Notes: generated by a model not told the origin, from the sequence alone. 64,000 nucleotides of DNA from Burkholderia arboris (GCF_902499125.1 NZ_CABVPX010000006.1:186001-250000), one strand, 5' to 3'; positions 15,585 to 25,464 are shown, counted from the first letter of the stretch. Program-made: numbers and translations.

Positions 15585-16442
15585 TCACCGCACCGCTTCG
15601 AACGCACTGATCAGCAACGCCCCCGCCGCGATCACCGCGCACCCGGCCGCCCGGCGCGGTGTCAGCCGTTCGCCGAGATAGACGCGCGCAATCAGCGCCG
15701 CGAACACCACGCTCGTCTCCCGCAGCGCCGACACGGGGCCCATCGGCGCGCGTTCCATCGCCCAGATCACGATGCCGTACGCGAGCGCCGCGAACACGCC
15801 GCCGCAGGCGGCCTTCGCCGTTTCGCCGACGTCCTGCGTCAGCCGCAGCGGCCCCGCGCGCAGCCGGTAGTACGCAGCCATCATCGCGCCCGTCAGCACG
15901 AACATCCATGCGGTATAGCCGACCGTGTTGCCGCTCTCCCGCACACCGATCCCGTCGACCACGCTGTACGCCGCGATCGACACGCCCGTCGCGAACGCGG
16001 TCGGCAGCACTTGCGTCATCCGGTGCTTCGCGTCGCGCCCGCGCTCCAGCCCGATCGCCAGGATGCCCGCACAGATCAGCACGAGCCCGCCTTGCGCACC
16101 GGCGTTCAGGTGCTCGCCCGCGAACGCCGCCGCGCCGAGCGTGACGAGCAGCGGCGCGGTGCCGCGTGCAACCGGGTACGCGACGGTCAGGTCGCCGTGC
16201 TCATAAGCGCGCACGAGCAGCAACGTATAGACGACGTGGATCAAGGCCGACGCGACCACGTAAAGCCAGCTCGCGGGCGTGATCGGCGCGGCGGCCGGCA
16301 GAAACAACAGCGCGAACACCCCGATCGCGATCTGCAGCACCGTGGCCGAGCGCAACCGGTCGCCGCTGCTGCGGACGAGCGCATTCCATGACGCATGCAG
16401 GAACGCCGCGCACAGAACGGCAAACAGAACGGGGATCGGCAC
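15585..16442 (-). CDS. EamA/DMT family transporter
   Basis: 285 residues with about ten hydrophobic helices arranged as two EamA repeats: the N-terminal half has FLHASWNALVRSSGDRL and YEHGDLTVAYPVARG, the C-terminal half has MERAPMGPVSALRETSVVFAALIA. Members of this inner-membrane family export amino acids or related metabolites, but substrates cannot be read from sequence. It is transcribed alone, convergent with the Lrp gene. Confidence 0.85.
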   Translation of the reverse strand: MPIPVLFAVLCAAFLHASWNALVRSSGDRLRSATVLQIAIGVFALLFLPAAAPITPASWLYVVASALIHVVYTLLLVRAYEHGDLTVAYPVARGTAPLLVTLGAAAFAGEHLNAGAQGGLVLICAGILAIGLERGRDAKHRMTQVLPTAFATGVSIAAYSVVDGIGVRESGNTVGYTAWMFVLTGAMMAAYYRLRAGPLRLTQDVGETAKAACGGVFAALAYGIVIWAMERAPMGPVSALRETSVVFAALIARVYLGERLTPRRAAGCAVIAAGALLISAFEAVR

Positions 16443-16843
16443 GCTGAAACCTCATTGACGGTTGGAAATCACGCGGCGGGCGCGACAGGCGTTCATCGTA
16501 GGAATGCGTAACCGAATTGTCAAAAAAGCGACGCACGGCGTCGCATGGACGAATGGGCCCGCCACGCCGTTTCGCCCGTCCTGCATGGCTTCGGCAGTTG
16601 CCCCCGGCCCGCCGTCGAATGTGACGCGGCGGTGGCACCCGGCCCGCCCCTTTCCGTTCTCTTTCGCATCTCGTTGCGTCGTAATGAAATCGATACCGCA
16701 ACGCAACCATCGCGAAAACACTCCGTCCCCATATCTTCATACGCGGCTGTTTCAATGCGCGTGCTCTCTCACGAGCTCCGCGCCGAACCGACACGGCGAC
16801 GGGGCCGCTCTCCACCATCGAAGACCTTACCTGGAGTTTCCCG
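16443..16843. other. Non-coding region upstream of the AcpA-like gene
   Basis: A 401-base stretch between divergent genes, less GC-rich near 16500-16530. Open frames here lack family resemblance. The promoter of the plus-strand phosphatase gene must lie here; no specific box was recognised. Confidence 0.5.
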
Positions 16844-18517
16844 ATGTTCCGTCAAGCCATGCTCGTCACCGCCTGCGCAGCCGCAGCGCTGGCGCTGTTC
16901 GCCTGCGGCGGCAGCGACGATCCCACGTCGACGCCTGCCGTGTCGTCGCAAGATGCGCTGCAGACCGCCACGCCGATCAAGCACGTCGTCGTGATCTATG
17001 GCGAAAACATCTCGTTCGACCACTACTTCGGCACCTACCCGAACGCGACGAACCCGTCGGGCGAACCGGCATTCAACGCGAAGTCCGGCACGCCGACGCC
17101 GAACGGGCTGACGGGCACGCTGCTTACTGCGAACCCGAACTTCACGAACACGGCCAACGGCACCGACGCGGCGAACCCGTTCCGTCTCGACCGCACGCAG
17201 GCCGCGACCGCCGACCAGAACCACGCGTATACGGCCGAGGAACAGGCCGAGGACAACGGCCTCGCCGACCTGTTCCCGAAATACACGGGCAAGGGCTCGT
17301 CCGGCGGCGCCGGCGCGTTCGGCACGAAGGGCCAGGTGATGGGCTACTTCGACGGCAACACCGTGACCGCGCTGTGGAACTACGCGCAACGCTTCGCGAT
17401 GAGCGACAACATGTACACGACGTCGTACGGTCCGTCGACGCCGGGTGCGCTGAACGTCGTGGCGGGCCAGACCAACGGGATGCAGATCGTCAAGTCGTCG
17501 AAGCAGCCGTCGACGCTCGCGTCCAGCTCGTACTACATCAATGACGGCCAGGGCGGCTTCACGATGATCAACGACGTCGACCCGGGCTTCGACGTGTGTT
17601 CGAGCACGACCGACCAGGCGATGATGGCCGGCAAGAACATCGGCGACCTGCTGAACGGCGCGAAGATCACGTGGGGCGGCTTCATGGGCGGCTTCAACCT
17701 GTCGACGACGAACGGCAACGGCACGACGGGCTGCGCGCGCAGCACGGTCGCCACCGCCGTGAACGCCGCGACGTCCGACTACATCCCGCACCACAACTGG
17801 TTCCAGTACTACGCGTCGACCGCGAACCCGCAGCACACGCGCCCCAGCTCGGTCGCGGCAATCGGGTCGAGCCTCCAGGCCGACGGCAAGACCGCCGAAC
17901 CCGCGAACCACCAGTACGACACCGACGACTTCTTCGCGGCCGTGAAGGCCGGCAACTTCCCGTCGGTCAGCTACCTGAAGGCGCCGGCCGCGCAGGACGG
18001 GCATGCAGGCTATTCGGATCCGCTCGACGAGCAGGCGTTCGTGACGAAGGTCGTCAACTTCCTGCAGCAGCAGCCGGACTGGCAGAACACGGCCGTGATC
18101 GTCACCTATGACGACTCGGATGGCTGGTACGACCACGTGTACACGCCGCCGACGCGCGCATCGTCGGACCCGGTCGACCAGCTCAACGGCGCCGGCAAGT
18201 GCGGCACGGGCGGCACCACCGGCGTGAACGGCGCAACCGTGAACGGCCGCTGCGGCCCGGGCGTGCGCATTCCGCTGGTCGTGATCTCGCCGTACGCGAA
18301 GCAGAACTACGTCGACCACACGATGATCGACCAGTCGTCCGTCGTGCGCTTCATCGAGGACAACTGGCTCGGTGGCCAGCGTATCGGCGGCGGTTCGTTC
18401 GATGCGACCGCGGGCGACCTGCGCAACCTGTTCGACTTCACGTCGAAGCCGAACACGACGCCGCTCTACCTCGACCCGACGCTGGGCACCGCGCTGAGCG
18501 CCGCACCGTCGATCTGA
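16844..18517 (+). CDS. AcpA-type acid phosphatase / phospholipase C family lipoprotein
   Basis: 557 residues. The N-terminus is a lipoprotein signal with a lipobox ending at C21 (LALFAC-GG), so the protein is lipid-anchored. The body is the AcpA/phospholipase C (phosphoesterase) family: HVVVIYGENISFDHYFGTYP near residue 47 carries the conserved E-N-x-S-F-D-H-Y metal/active-site motif. HDxx-like and DSDGWYDHV motifs follow toward the C-terminus, then VRFIEDNW. The family hydrolyses phosphomonoesters or phospholipids in the periplasm or outside. Which activity holds here is not readable. A terminator separates it from the di-haem peroxidase gene 95 bp downstream. Confidence 0.85.
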   Translation: MFRQAMLVTACAAAALALFACGGSDDPTSTPAVSSQDALQTATPIKHVVVIYGENISFDHYFGTYPNATNPSGEPAFNAKSGTPTPNGLTGTLLTANPNFTNTANGTDAANPFRLDRTQAATADQNHAYTAEEQAEDNGLADLFPKYTGKGSSGGAGAFGTKGQVMGYFDGNTVTALWNYAQRFAMSDNMYTTSYGPSTPGALNVVAGQTNGMQIVKSSKQPSTLASSSYYINDGQGGFTMINDVDPGFDVCSSTTDQAMMAGKNIGDLLNGAKITWGGFMGGFNLSTTNGNGTTGCARSTVATAVNAATSDYIPHHNWFQYYASTANPQHTRPSSVAAIGSSLQADGKTAEPANHQYDTDDFFAAVKAGNFPSVSYLKAPAAQDGHAGYSDPLDEQAFVTKVVNFLQQQPDWQNTAVIVTYDDSDGWYDHVYTPPTRASSDPVDQLNGAGKCGTGGTTGVNGATVNGRCGPGVRIPLVVISPYAKQNYVDHTMIDQSSVVRFIEDNWLGGQRIGGGSFDATAGDLRNLFDFTSKPNTTPLYLDPTLGTALSAAPSI

Positions 18518-18537
18518 CCGTCACGGCATGACCGCAT

Positions 18538-18570
18538 GGCCGGCGCATCGTGCGCCGGCCGTTTCCGTTT
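18538..18570 (+). terminator. Rho-independent terminator after the AcpA-like gene
   Basis: 10-base perfect arms (GGCCGGCGCA / TGCGCCGGCC), a 3-base loop, then GTTTCCGTTT. It lies 21 bases past the stop. Confidence 0.8.
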
Positions 18571-18611
18571 AACGCGCCGCCTCACGCGGCGCCCGATTTT
18601 CGACCGACAGC

Positions 18612-20033
18612 ATGACAGCTCGCCCCGCGTTCCCGTCTCCCGACGCCTCCGGCAACCCCGCGCCGCGCGCCCCTTCCCGCCTGCTGCGCCGCACGGCGTT
18701 CGTGCTCGGCGCGGCCGTGATCGGCTACGGCGCGTTCGCGATCGCGTTTCCCGCGCAGGTGCCGGCGGCGATCGGCACCGTTGTCGCCGACTGGACGGGC
18801 GCGAATCCGCATCCGGTCGTCCTGCAGCGACCCGCTGCGCAACCTTTGTCGGCGGTCGCGCAGCTCGGACGCGCGCTGTTCCACGACCCGTCGCTGTCCG
18901 CGTCGGGCAAGCAGTCGTGCGCGTCGTGCCACAGCCCCGATCATGCGTACGGCCCGCCGAATGCGCTCGACGTGCAGCCGGGCGGCCTCGCGATGACGCA
19001 GCAGGGGTATCGCCCGCCGCCATCGCTGATGTACCTGTACCGCCAGCCGAATTTCAGCATCGGCCCCGACGCCGGTGAAAACGACGCCGCGCCGAGCGTC
19101 GCGCAACAGGCCGCGTCGGCGGCCGGCGTCGTCAAGGCGCAGAAGGTGGCCGGCACGTCGGCCGCACCGCAGCTCGTGCCGCAGGGCGGGATGTTCTGGG
19201 ACGGTCGCGCCGATACGCTGCAGCAGCAGGCGTTCGGCCCGCTGCTGAATCCGGTCGAGATGGCGAACGCGAGCATCGATGATGTCGCGCACAAGCTCGC
19301 GCAGTCGTCGCACCGTGCGCAGCTGGAAAAACTGTTCGGCGCGCGCGTGTTCGACAGTCCGCAGCTCGCGGTGTCGGAGGCGATGTTCGCGATCGCGCGC
19401 TACCAGGTCGAGGATCCGTCGTTCCACCCGTACAACAGCAAGTACGACCGCTGGCTCGAAGGCCGCGCGCGCCTCACGCAGGCCGAGCTGCGCGGGCTGC
19501 GCCTGTTCAACGATCCGGACAAGGCGAATTGCGCCGGCTGCCACCTGTCGAAGCCCGGCAAGGACGGGCTGCCGCCGATGTTTACCGATTACCAGTACGA
19601 GGCGCTCGGCGCGCCGCGCAACAAGGACCTGGCGCAGAACCGCAATCCGGCGTTCTACGATCTCGGCGTGTGCGGGCCGTTCCGCGACGACCTGAAGGAC
19701 CAGACGCAGTATTGCGCGATGTTCCTGACGCCGACGCTGCGCAACTCGGCGACGCGCCACGTGTTCTTCCACAACGGCGTGTTCCACACGCTCGACCAGG
19801 TGATGGCGTTCTACAACGAGCGCAGCATTTCACCGCAGAAGTTCTATTCGCGCGGTGCAGACGGCAAGGTCGACGAGTACGACGACATTCCGCCGAAATA
19901 CCGCGCGAACGTCGACGTGACCGATGCGCCGTTCGACCGCAAGCCGGGCGACAAACCCGCGATGACGGCGCAGGACATCAAGGATATCGAAGCGTTTCTC
20001 GGCACGCTGAACGACGAGCCGGCGCAGCGCTGA
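18612..20033 (+). CDS. Di-haem cytochrome c peroxidase / MauG family protein
   Basis: 473 residues. An N-terminal membrane-anchoring or signal segment (~28-48) is followed by two c-type haem sites, CASCH (C103-H107) and CAGCH (C307-H311). This is the two-haem layout of bacterial cytochrome c peroxidases and MauG-like enzymes. It includes GGMFWDGRADTLQQQAFGPLLNPVEM, a family hallmark. It acts in the periplasm on peroxide or on a protein substrate. It follows the AcpA-like lipoprotein gene, and that pairing recurs in Burkholderia to my recollection, though the functional link is unknown. Confidence 0.88.
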   Translation: MTARPAFPSPDASGNPAPRAPSRLLRRTAFVLGAAVIGYGAFAIAFPAQVPAAIGTVVADWTGANPHPVVLQRPAAQPLSAVAQLGRALFHDPSLSASGKQSCASCHSPDHAYGPPNALDVQPGGLAMTQQGYRPPPSLMYLYRQPNFSIGPDAGENDAAPSVAQQAASAAGVVKAQKVAGTSAAPQLVPQGGMFWDGRADTLQQQAFGPLLNPVEMANASIDDVAHKLAQSSHRAQLEKLFGARVFDSPQLAVSEAMFAIARYQVEDPSFHPYNSKYDRWLEGRARLTQAELRGLRLFNDPDKANCAGCHLSKPGKDGLPPMFTDYQYEALGAPRNKDLAQNRNPAFYDLGVCGPFRDDLKDQTQYCAMFLTPTLRNSATRHVFFHNGVFHTLDQVMAFYNERSISPQKFYSRGADGKVDEYDDIPPKYRANVDVTDAPFDRKPGDKPAMTAQDIKDIEAFLGTLNDEPAQR

Positions 20034-20058
20034 GCTGCCGGTCGAGCGCCGCGCCGCA

Positions 20059-20799
20059 TCAGCGGCGCGCGCGGATGCACAGGAAGGCCGGCGCCAGCGA
20101 CAGCTCCGCATGGAGCCGTTCCGACACGGCCTGCATCTCCGGCAGCGGCGTCGGTTCGACGAACCGGTCGAGCCGCCAGCCGCTTTCCGCGACGGCATTC
20201 AGGATCTCGGCCAGCGGCCGCCGCCAGGCTTCGACGTAGGGCCTCGGCTCGCCGAACCCCGACCAGTGGAAGCCGAAGCGCGACGTGTCGAAGTACGTGC
20301 CGTCACCGCGCGTGCGTTCGTCCATCCAGTCTCGCATCGGATGCGCCATCGAGAACACCAGCGTGGCAGCCGGCCGCGCGACGCGCCGGAATTCGCGCAG
20401 CGTCGGCGCGAGATCGCGCACGTAGTCGAGCGCGAGCGAACACAGCACCTTGTCGACCGACTCGTCGGGCAGCCAGGCGAGCGGCGCCTCCAGGTCGCCT
20501 TCCATGACGTCGACAGCAAGCCCGGCGCAGCGCGTTCGTGCAAGCGCGACCATCTCCGGCGTGACGTCGAACGCATGCACGGCCGCGCCGTGGCGCGCCA
20601 GATGCTCGCTGCAGATGCCGGGCCCGCAGCCGGCGTCGAGCACCGTCAGGCCGCCGACATCGCCGAGCAGCGCCATCGTCGCCGGCCGTTCGTAGAGCGC
20701 GTTGTGCGCCTTCGTCGGCGCGATGTCCGCATAGCGTTGCGCGAAGCTCGCATAGGCGCGGCGGCCGGGAGGATCGTTCGGGTCGTTCGGTTCGGTCAT
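20059..20799 (-). CDS. Class I SAM-dependent methyltransferase
   Basis: 246 residues from the ATG at 20799. The SAM-binding glycine loop VLDAGCGPGICSEHL (~residue 50), the post-I acidic FDVTPEMV, and LCSLALDYVRDL with AHPMRDWMD mark a Methyltransf_11-type small-molecule methyltransferase. The substrate is unknown. It is convergent with the peroxidase gene (26 bp gap) and downstream of the FAD oxidoreductase gene on the same strand with a gap of 79 bp. Confidence 0.85.
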   Translation of the reverse strand: MTEPNDPNDPPGRRAYASFAQRYADIAPTKAHNALYERPATMALLGDVGGLTVLDAGCGPGICSEHLARHGAAVHAFDVTPEMVALARTRCAGLAVDVMEGDLEAPLAWLPDESVDKVLCSLALDYVRDLAPTLREFRRVARPAATLVFSMAHPMRDWMDERTRGDGTYFDTSRFGFHWSGFGEPRPYVEAWRRPLAEILNAVAESGWRLDRFVEPTPLPEMQAVSERLHAELSLAPAFLCIRARR

Positions 20800-20878
20800 G
20801 CGGCATCCGTCGGCAGGAATCGGGCGTGTCGATTCTGCCCGATCGGACGACGGATGGCGACCTGCCCTCGTGCCTGCG

Positions 20879-22189
20879 TCAGGACAGGCTGTCGAGCAAC
20901 CGATACCAGGCGACCCCGGCCGCGATATAGAAGCGCTGCAGCCCGTGAAACGGAATCGGGCGGACCGGCGTGACCCGGAACGGCAACGGCAATTGCGCAT
21001 CGCCGGACAGGTGTGCGGCCAGATGCTTGCCGAGTGTCGTCGCCATCGCGATGCCGCGCCCGTTGTAGCCGAGCGCGATCGTCACGCCGGGCGCGGGTTC
21101 GTGCACGTGCGGCAGGAAATCCGCGGTGATCGCGACGCGCCCCGCCCAGCGGTATTCGAACCGGACGCCCTTCAGTTGCGGATACAGCAGCAGCGTCGCA
21201 CGCTCGAGATGACGCCAGTCGCTCGTCGCACGCGGCTCAGCGAACGGGCCACGGCCGCCCATCAGCAGCCGGCCGGCCGCGTCGCGACGGAAATACAGCA
21301 GCAGGCGCCGCGCGTCGGATGCGACTTCTCCGCCCGCCAGAATGTCGCGGCCGAGATCCGGCGGAAGCGGTTGCGTCGCGACGATGAAACTGTTCGCGGC
21401 GATCACCGACTGGCGCAAGCCGGGCCATAGCCCATCCGTGTAGCCGTTGGTCGCGATCACGACGCGCTCCGCCGACAGCGTCGCGCCGCCGGACGTCGCG
21501 ATCCGCCAGCGGCCGTCAGCACGCGTCAGCCCGACGGCGCGCGTCAGCCCGTGTACGACCGCCCCGCTCGCCTGCACGGCGCGCACGAGGCCGCGCGTAT
21601 AGCCAAGCGGCTGCACGCTGCCCGCGCGGCGGTCGATCCAGCCGCCCGCATACGCTTGCGTGCCGAGCCGCCGCGCGACGTCGTCGCGGCCGAGCACGTC
21701 GACCGGCGCGCCGCGCGCGGCCCACTGCTGCGCACGGCGTGCGACCGTCTCGAGCATCGCGGCGGTCGGCGCCGGCTGGATCCAGCCGGTGCGGCGCGCA
21801 TCGCAGTCGATCGCGTGCCGCGCGATCAGGTCGAACACCGTGTCGGCCGCGCCGCCGACAATGCCGGCAAGCTGCTCGCCGGCCGTGTCGCCGAACCGGC
21901 GAACCAGTTCGTCGGGGTCGTATTTCAGCCCGGGGATCACCTGCCCGCCGTTGCGGCCCGACGCGCCCCAGCCCGGTTGCGCCCCCTCGATCACGCGCAC
22001 GTTCACGCCGCGTTCGGCCAGGTGAAGTGCGGTCGACAGACCGGTGAAGCCCGCGCCGATGATCGCCACGTCGCACGACACGGAGGCGTCGAGCGCGGGT
22101 GTATCGGGCGCCGGTGCGGCGGTCGCCGCCCACAATGAATCCGGCCACTGGGAATCGGGCCATCCGGGTACCGCGTTCCTTGCGCTCAT
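20879..22189 (-). CDS. FAD-dependent amine/amino-acid oxidoreductase (DAO family)
   Basis: 436 residues. It has the dinucleotide-binding motif [21 protein letters not shown] (~40-60) and the [14 protein letters not shown] segment characteristic of the PuuB / gamma-glutamylputrescine oxidoreductase-like branch of the DAO family. A C-terminal FAD contact lies in [15 protein letters not shown]. It oxidises an amine or amino acid in the cytoplasm. Its start codon overlaps the stop of the ABC ATPase gene (ATGA), so it is translationally coupled to an amino-acid importer and presumably oxidises the imported substrate. Confidence 0.87.
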   Translation of the reverse strand: MSARNAVPGWPDSQWPDSLWAATAAPAPDTPALDASVSCDVAIIGAGFTGLSTALHLAERGVNVRVIEGAQPGWGASGRNGGQVIPGLKYDPDELVRRFGDTAGEQLAGIVGGAADTVFDLIARHAIDCDARRTGWIQPAPTAAMLETVARRAQQWAARGAPVDVLGRDDVARRLGTQAYAGGWIDRRAGSVQPLGYTRGLVRAVQASGAVVHGLTRAVGLTRADGRWRIATSGGATLSAERVVIATNGYTDGLWPGLRQSVIAANSFIVATQPLPPDLGRDILAGGEVASDARRLLLYFRRDAAGRLLMGGRGPFAEPRATSDWRHLERATLLLYPQLKGVRFEYRWAGRVAITADFLPHVHEPAPGVTIALGYNGRGIAMATTLGKHLAAHLSGDAQLPLPFRVTPVRPIPFHGLQRFYIAAGVAWYRLLDSLS

Positions 22190-22941
22190 GTTCGATCCGG
22201 GGTGTCGGCGCCGTCCGCTGCCAGCAGACGACGCAGGAATTCCTGCGTGCGGGGATGCGTCGGCTGCGTGAGCACGTCGCGCGCCGGCCCGCTTTCGCAG
22301 ATGGTGCCGTCGTGCAGGAAGCACACGCGATCGGCCACCTCGCGCGCGAACGCCATTTCGTGCGTGACGACCACCATGGTCATCCCGTCGCGCGCGAGCC
22401 CGCGCATCACGCCGAGCACTTCGCCGACAAGCTCGGGATCGAGCGCCGACGTCGGCTCGTCGAACAGGATCGCCTGCGGCTCCATCGCCAGCGCGCGTGC
22501 GATCGCGACGCGCTGCTGCTGCCCGCCCGACAGCTCGGACGGGTATGCATTCATCCGGTGCGCGAGCCCGACCTTGTCGAGCAGCGCGCGGGCCTGCTCG
22601 CGCGCTTGTGCGGCCGGCCTGCGCCGCACGTGCACGGGCCCTTCCATCACGTTCTCGAGCGCCGTGCGGTGCGAGAACAGGTTGAAGCGCTGGAACACCA
22701 TGCCGACCCGCATCCGCAGCTCGTGGATCCGCTTCGAATGCGCGTCGACCTTCACGCCGTCGATCGTGATCGCGCCTTCGTCGTAGGTCTCGAAGCCGTT
22801 GATACAGCGCAACACGGTCGACTTGCCGGAGCCGGACGGCCCGATCAGGCACACGACCTCGCCCTGCTGCACGTCGAGGCTCACGCCCTTCAGCACCGCG
22901 TGCTGATGAAACCGCTTGTGTAGCGAATCGATCCGGATCAT
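22186..22941 (-). CDS. Polar amino acid ABC transporter ATP-binding protein
   Basis: 251 residues. Walker [10 protein letters not shown] at 34-42, Q-loop VFQRFNLF, signature LSGGQQQR, Walker [12 protein letters not shown] and the switch histidine in VVTHEM are all intact. The GlnQ/HisP type is clear from overall sequence. It overlaps the permease gene upstream and the oxidoreductase gene downstream by 4 bases each (ATGA), showing one tight operon. Confidence 0.93.
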   Translation of the reverse strand: MIRIDSLHKRFHQHAVLKGVSLDVQQGEVVCLIGPSGSGKSTVLRCINGFETYDEGAITIDGVKVDAHSKRIHELRMRVGMVFQRFNLFSHRTALENVMEGPVHVRRRPAAQAREQARALLDKVGLAHRMNAYPSELSGGQQQRVAIARALAMEPQAILFDEPTSALDPELVGEVLGVMRGLARDGMTMVVVTHEMAFAREVADRVCFLHDGTICESGPARDVLTQPTHPRTQEFLRRLLAADGADTPDRT

Positions 22942-23594
22942 GCGCCTCTCCTCAGCGCGAGCCGCTTGCCGAGCCGGTTCACGCCGAACATCAGCGGCAG
23001 GCCGAGCGCGAGATACAGCAGTGCGACGAGCGTATAGACGCTCATGTTCTGGAACGTCGACGACGCGATCAGCTGGCCGGCGCGCGTGATTTCGGCGACC
23101 GTGATCGTCGACGCGACCGATGAATCCTTGAGCAGCATCACGAGCGTGTTGCCGTACGGCGGCAGCGCGATGCGGAACGCCTGCGGCAGCACCACGCGCC
23201 GCATGATCATCGGGCCGCGCATGCCGATCGCGTGCGCGGCCTCGATCTGGCCGCGGTCGATCGCCTCGATGCCGGCGCGGAAGTTCTCGGCCTGGTAGGC
23301 CGAGTATGCGATGCCGAGACCGAGCACGCCGGCCTGGAACGCCGACAATTGCACACCCAGATCGGGCAGCACGAAATACATGTAGAACAGCTGCACGATG
23401 ATCGGCAGCCCGCGAATCACGTTGACGATCGTGCTGCCGGCGGCCGACACGGCACGATTGCGCGACACCTTCAGCAACGCGAGGGCCAGCCCGAGCACCG
23501 AGCTGAGCACGAACGCACATGCCGTGATCTCGATCGTGACCACCGCGCCCTTCAGCAGGATCGGCAGGAAATCGATCGCATTCTGAAAAAACAT
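22938..23594 (-). CDS. Polar amino acid ABC transporter permease (HisMQ family)
   Basis: 218 residues with five hydrophobic segments. It has the EAA loop typical of amino-acid permeases ([28 protein letters not shown], cytoplasmic coupling to the ATPase). [17 protein letters not shown] identifies the HisM/GlnP group. Only one permease gene is present, so it probably works as a homodimer. The stop overlaps the ATPase start (ATGA). The binding-protein gene lies 88 bp upstream in the same operon. Confidence 0.92.
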   Translation of the reverse strand: MFFQNAIDFLPILLKGAVVTIEITACAFVLSSVLGLALALLKVSRNRAVSAAGSTIVNVIRGLPIIVQLFYMYFVLPDLGVQLSAFQAGVLGLGIAYSAYQAENFRAGIEAIDRGQIEAAHAIGMRGPMIMRRVVLPQAFRIALPPYGNTLVMLLKDSSVASTITVAEITRAGQLIASSTFQNMSVYTLVALLYLALGLPLMFGVNRLGKRLALRRGA

Positions 23595-23682
23595 GAGGTC
23601 TCCTATGCGACGTCCGGACGGCGCGCCGCAGCAGATGCCCGCACGACGCGGGCGGAATCGTTCGGGAATCCGGGCCGGAGGC

Positions 23683-24459
23683 TCAGCTCATGTGCCACTT
23701 CTGCAGGATCTGCTGCAGCGTGCCGTCGCTTTTCATCTTGCGGATCGCGCCGTTGAGCTGCTCGAGCGTCGCGGTGTCGCCCTTGCGGACGATGAAGCAG
23801 ACCTGCCCCTTCACGACGCTCTGGTATTCGGGCACGAGCCGTACCTGGCGGTTGACGCCGTGCTCGATCTGGTACGCGACGATCGGCTGGTCGGCGAAGC
23901 CGGCCTTGATGCGCCCGAGCGCGACGTCGCGCATGATGTCGGCGATCGAATCGTAGGTCCGGACTTCCTTGAAGATGCCCTTCTTGTTGAGCGCATCGAC
24001 GAACGCGGTGCCGACCTGCGCGCCGACCACCTGCCCCTTGAAATCGTCCATCGACGTATAGCGGCCCGGGTCGTCGGCCTTCACGATCAGGCCCTCGCCG
24101 AACGTATAGACCGTGTCGGAGAAATCGACCACCTGCTGACGCACGGGCGTCTTCAGCATCGCGGCCGAGATGATGTCGATCTTCTGCGTGGTGAGCGACG
24201 GGATCAGCGCCGAGAACACGGTCTGCTGCACGTCGACGCGGAACCCGGCGGATTTCCCGGCCGCGGTGATGGCATCGACCATCATCCCCTGGATCGAATT
24301 GCTCTTGACGTCGAGAAACGTGAACGGCACGCCGGTGGCTGTCGCGCCGACCTTCAGCGTGGGCTCGGCTGCAACGGCGCTCGCCGAAGCCGCGGAGAGG
24401 ACGATACAGGCGGCGAAACCGGCGGCCAGTGCGCCGATCCGCTTGATGAACGGAACCAT
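23683..24459 (-). CDS. Amino acid ABC transporter substrate-binding protein (family 3)
   Basis: 258 residues. The signal peptide ends near AASASAVAA (residue ~30). The mature part is a type II periplasmic binding protein, SBP_bac_3: LKVGATATGVPFTF, then IDIISAAMLKTPVRQQVVDFS, then GAQVGTAFVD. It is the first gene of the importer-oxidoreductase operon. It faces the divergent IclR gene across two palindromes that probably control it. Specificity is unknown; a polar amino acid or opine-like compound is likely given the coupled FAD oxidase. Confidence 0.92.
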   Translation of the reverse strand: MVPFIKRIGALAAGFAACIVLSAASASAVAAEPTLKVGATATGVPFTFLDVKSNSIQGMMVDAITAAGKSAGFRVDVQQTVFSALIPSLTTQKIDIISAAMLKTPVRQQVVDFSDTVYTFGEGLIVKADDPGRYTSMDDFKGQVVGAQVGTAFVDALNKKGIFKEVRTYDSIADIMRDVALGRIKAGFADQPIVAYQIEHGVNRQVRLVPEYQSVVKGQVCFIVRKGDTATLEQLNGAIRKMKSDGTLQQILQKWHMS

Positions 24460-24565
24460 GGTGTCTCCTTCTCGATAATCCGGTGCGCCGGCCGGCCGCT
24501 GATCGACACTGCGACGATGACTCGATCTTAAAACGAATCGAAAACATCGTAAAAAGATTTTTGAG

Positions 24566-24582
24566 TATCGATATACGATACG
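24566..24582. promoter_or_regulatory. Operator-like palindrome A in the IclR/ABC divergent region
   Basis: The dyad GTATCG-N5-CGATAC lies in an AT-rich stretch between the divergent importer and IclR genes, 36 bp before the IclR start. It is paired with palindrome B 5 bases further on. Probable IclR-family operator (inference). Confidence 0.65.
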
Positions 24583-24587
24583 CTATG

Positions 24588-24603
24588 ATTCGATATCGAA
24601 TCG
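24588..24603. promoter_or_regulatory. Operator-like palindrome B in the IclR/ABC divergent region
   Basis: A perfect 16-base palindrome, GATTCGAT / ATCGAATC, 15 bp upstream of the IclR start codon. It would overlap the IclR ribosome-binding or promoter region, consistent with autorepression. Confidence 0.7.
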
Positions 24604-24618
24604 ATCCCGCCCCTTGCC

Positions 24619-25410
24619 ATGGAAACATCGTCCGATCAGTCAAACGACCTGCTGTTCAACCAGTCGCTGGAGAAAGGGCTGAACGTGCTGCGCGCGTTCA
24701 GCGCGAAGCGGCGCACGATGACGCTGGCGGAAGTGGCCGACGCGGCCGGGATGACGAAAAGCTCGGCGCAGCGGATGGTCTATACGCTCGAGAAGCTCGG
24801 CTACATTCGCAAGCATCCGGTCACGCGGCGTTACCAGCTCACGCCGCACGTGATGCGGATCGGCTTCAACTATCTCGCGGCCGATACGCTGATCGACGTG
24901 GCGAATCCATTTCTGTCCGAGCTCACGAACGTGACCGGCGAAACCACCAATCTCACGGAGCCGGACGAAGACGAGATGGTGTATGTCGCGCGTTTCGTGT
25001 CGACGAAGTTCGTGCCGATCCACATGCCGATCGGCAGCCGCATCCCGATGTATTGCACCGGCTGCGGCCGCGCGTTCCTGAGCGCGCTGCCACCCGGCGA
25101 CGCGCGCGCGCGGCTCGACGGCATGGTGCGCGCACCGCACACGCCGCGTACGGTCACGGCGCTCGACGAACTCGTCGCGCTGCTCGACGGCGCGCGGCTC
25201 GACGGCTACGCGACCAACCAGGAAGAACTGTTCATCGGTGACATGTCGATCGCGGCGCCCGTGCTCGGCAGCCAGGGGCAGCCGGTCGCGGCCGTGCACG
25301 TGGTTGCGCCGACGAGCCGCTGGACGTTCGACGACGCGCGCCGCAAGCTCGCGCCGGCCGTGATCGACTGCGCGCGCGGCATCAGTAACTCGATCCGGAC
25401 GCTCGAGTAG
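24619..25410 (+). CDS. IclR family transcriptional regulator
   Basis: 263 residues. The N-terminal winged helix (LFNQSLEKGLNVLRAFS, TLAEVADAAGMTKSSAQRMVYTLEKLGYI) and C-terminal GAF-like effector domain (TGRE-type region replaced by YCTGCGRAFLSALP; SIAAPVLGSQGQPVAAVHV) are complete. Family members bind small carboxylates. It is divergent from the amino-acid importer/FAD oxidoreductase operon with two palindromes between, so it is its likely regulator. A perfect 8-base hairpin at 25436-25454 follows the gene without a T-tract. Confidence 0.9.
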   Translation: METSSDQSNDLLFNQSLEKGLNVLRAFSAKRRTMTLAEVADAAGMTKSSAQRMVYTLEKLGYIRKHPVTRRYQLTPHVMRIGFNYLAADTLIDVANPFLSELTNVTGETTNLTEPDEDEMVYVARFVSTKFVPIHMPIGSRIPMYCTGCGRAFLSALPPGDARARLDGMVRAPHTPRTVTALDELVALLDGARLDGYATNQEELFIGDMSIAAPVLGSQGQPVAAVHVVAPTSRWTFDDARRKLAPAVIDCARGISNSIRTLE

Positions 25411-25464
25411 CGCGCGCGAGATTGCAGACGGTGCGCCGTTGCGTTGCGCAACGGTGTCTGGACG

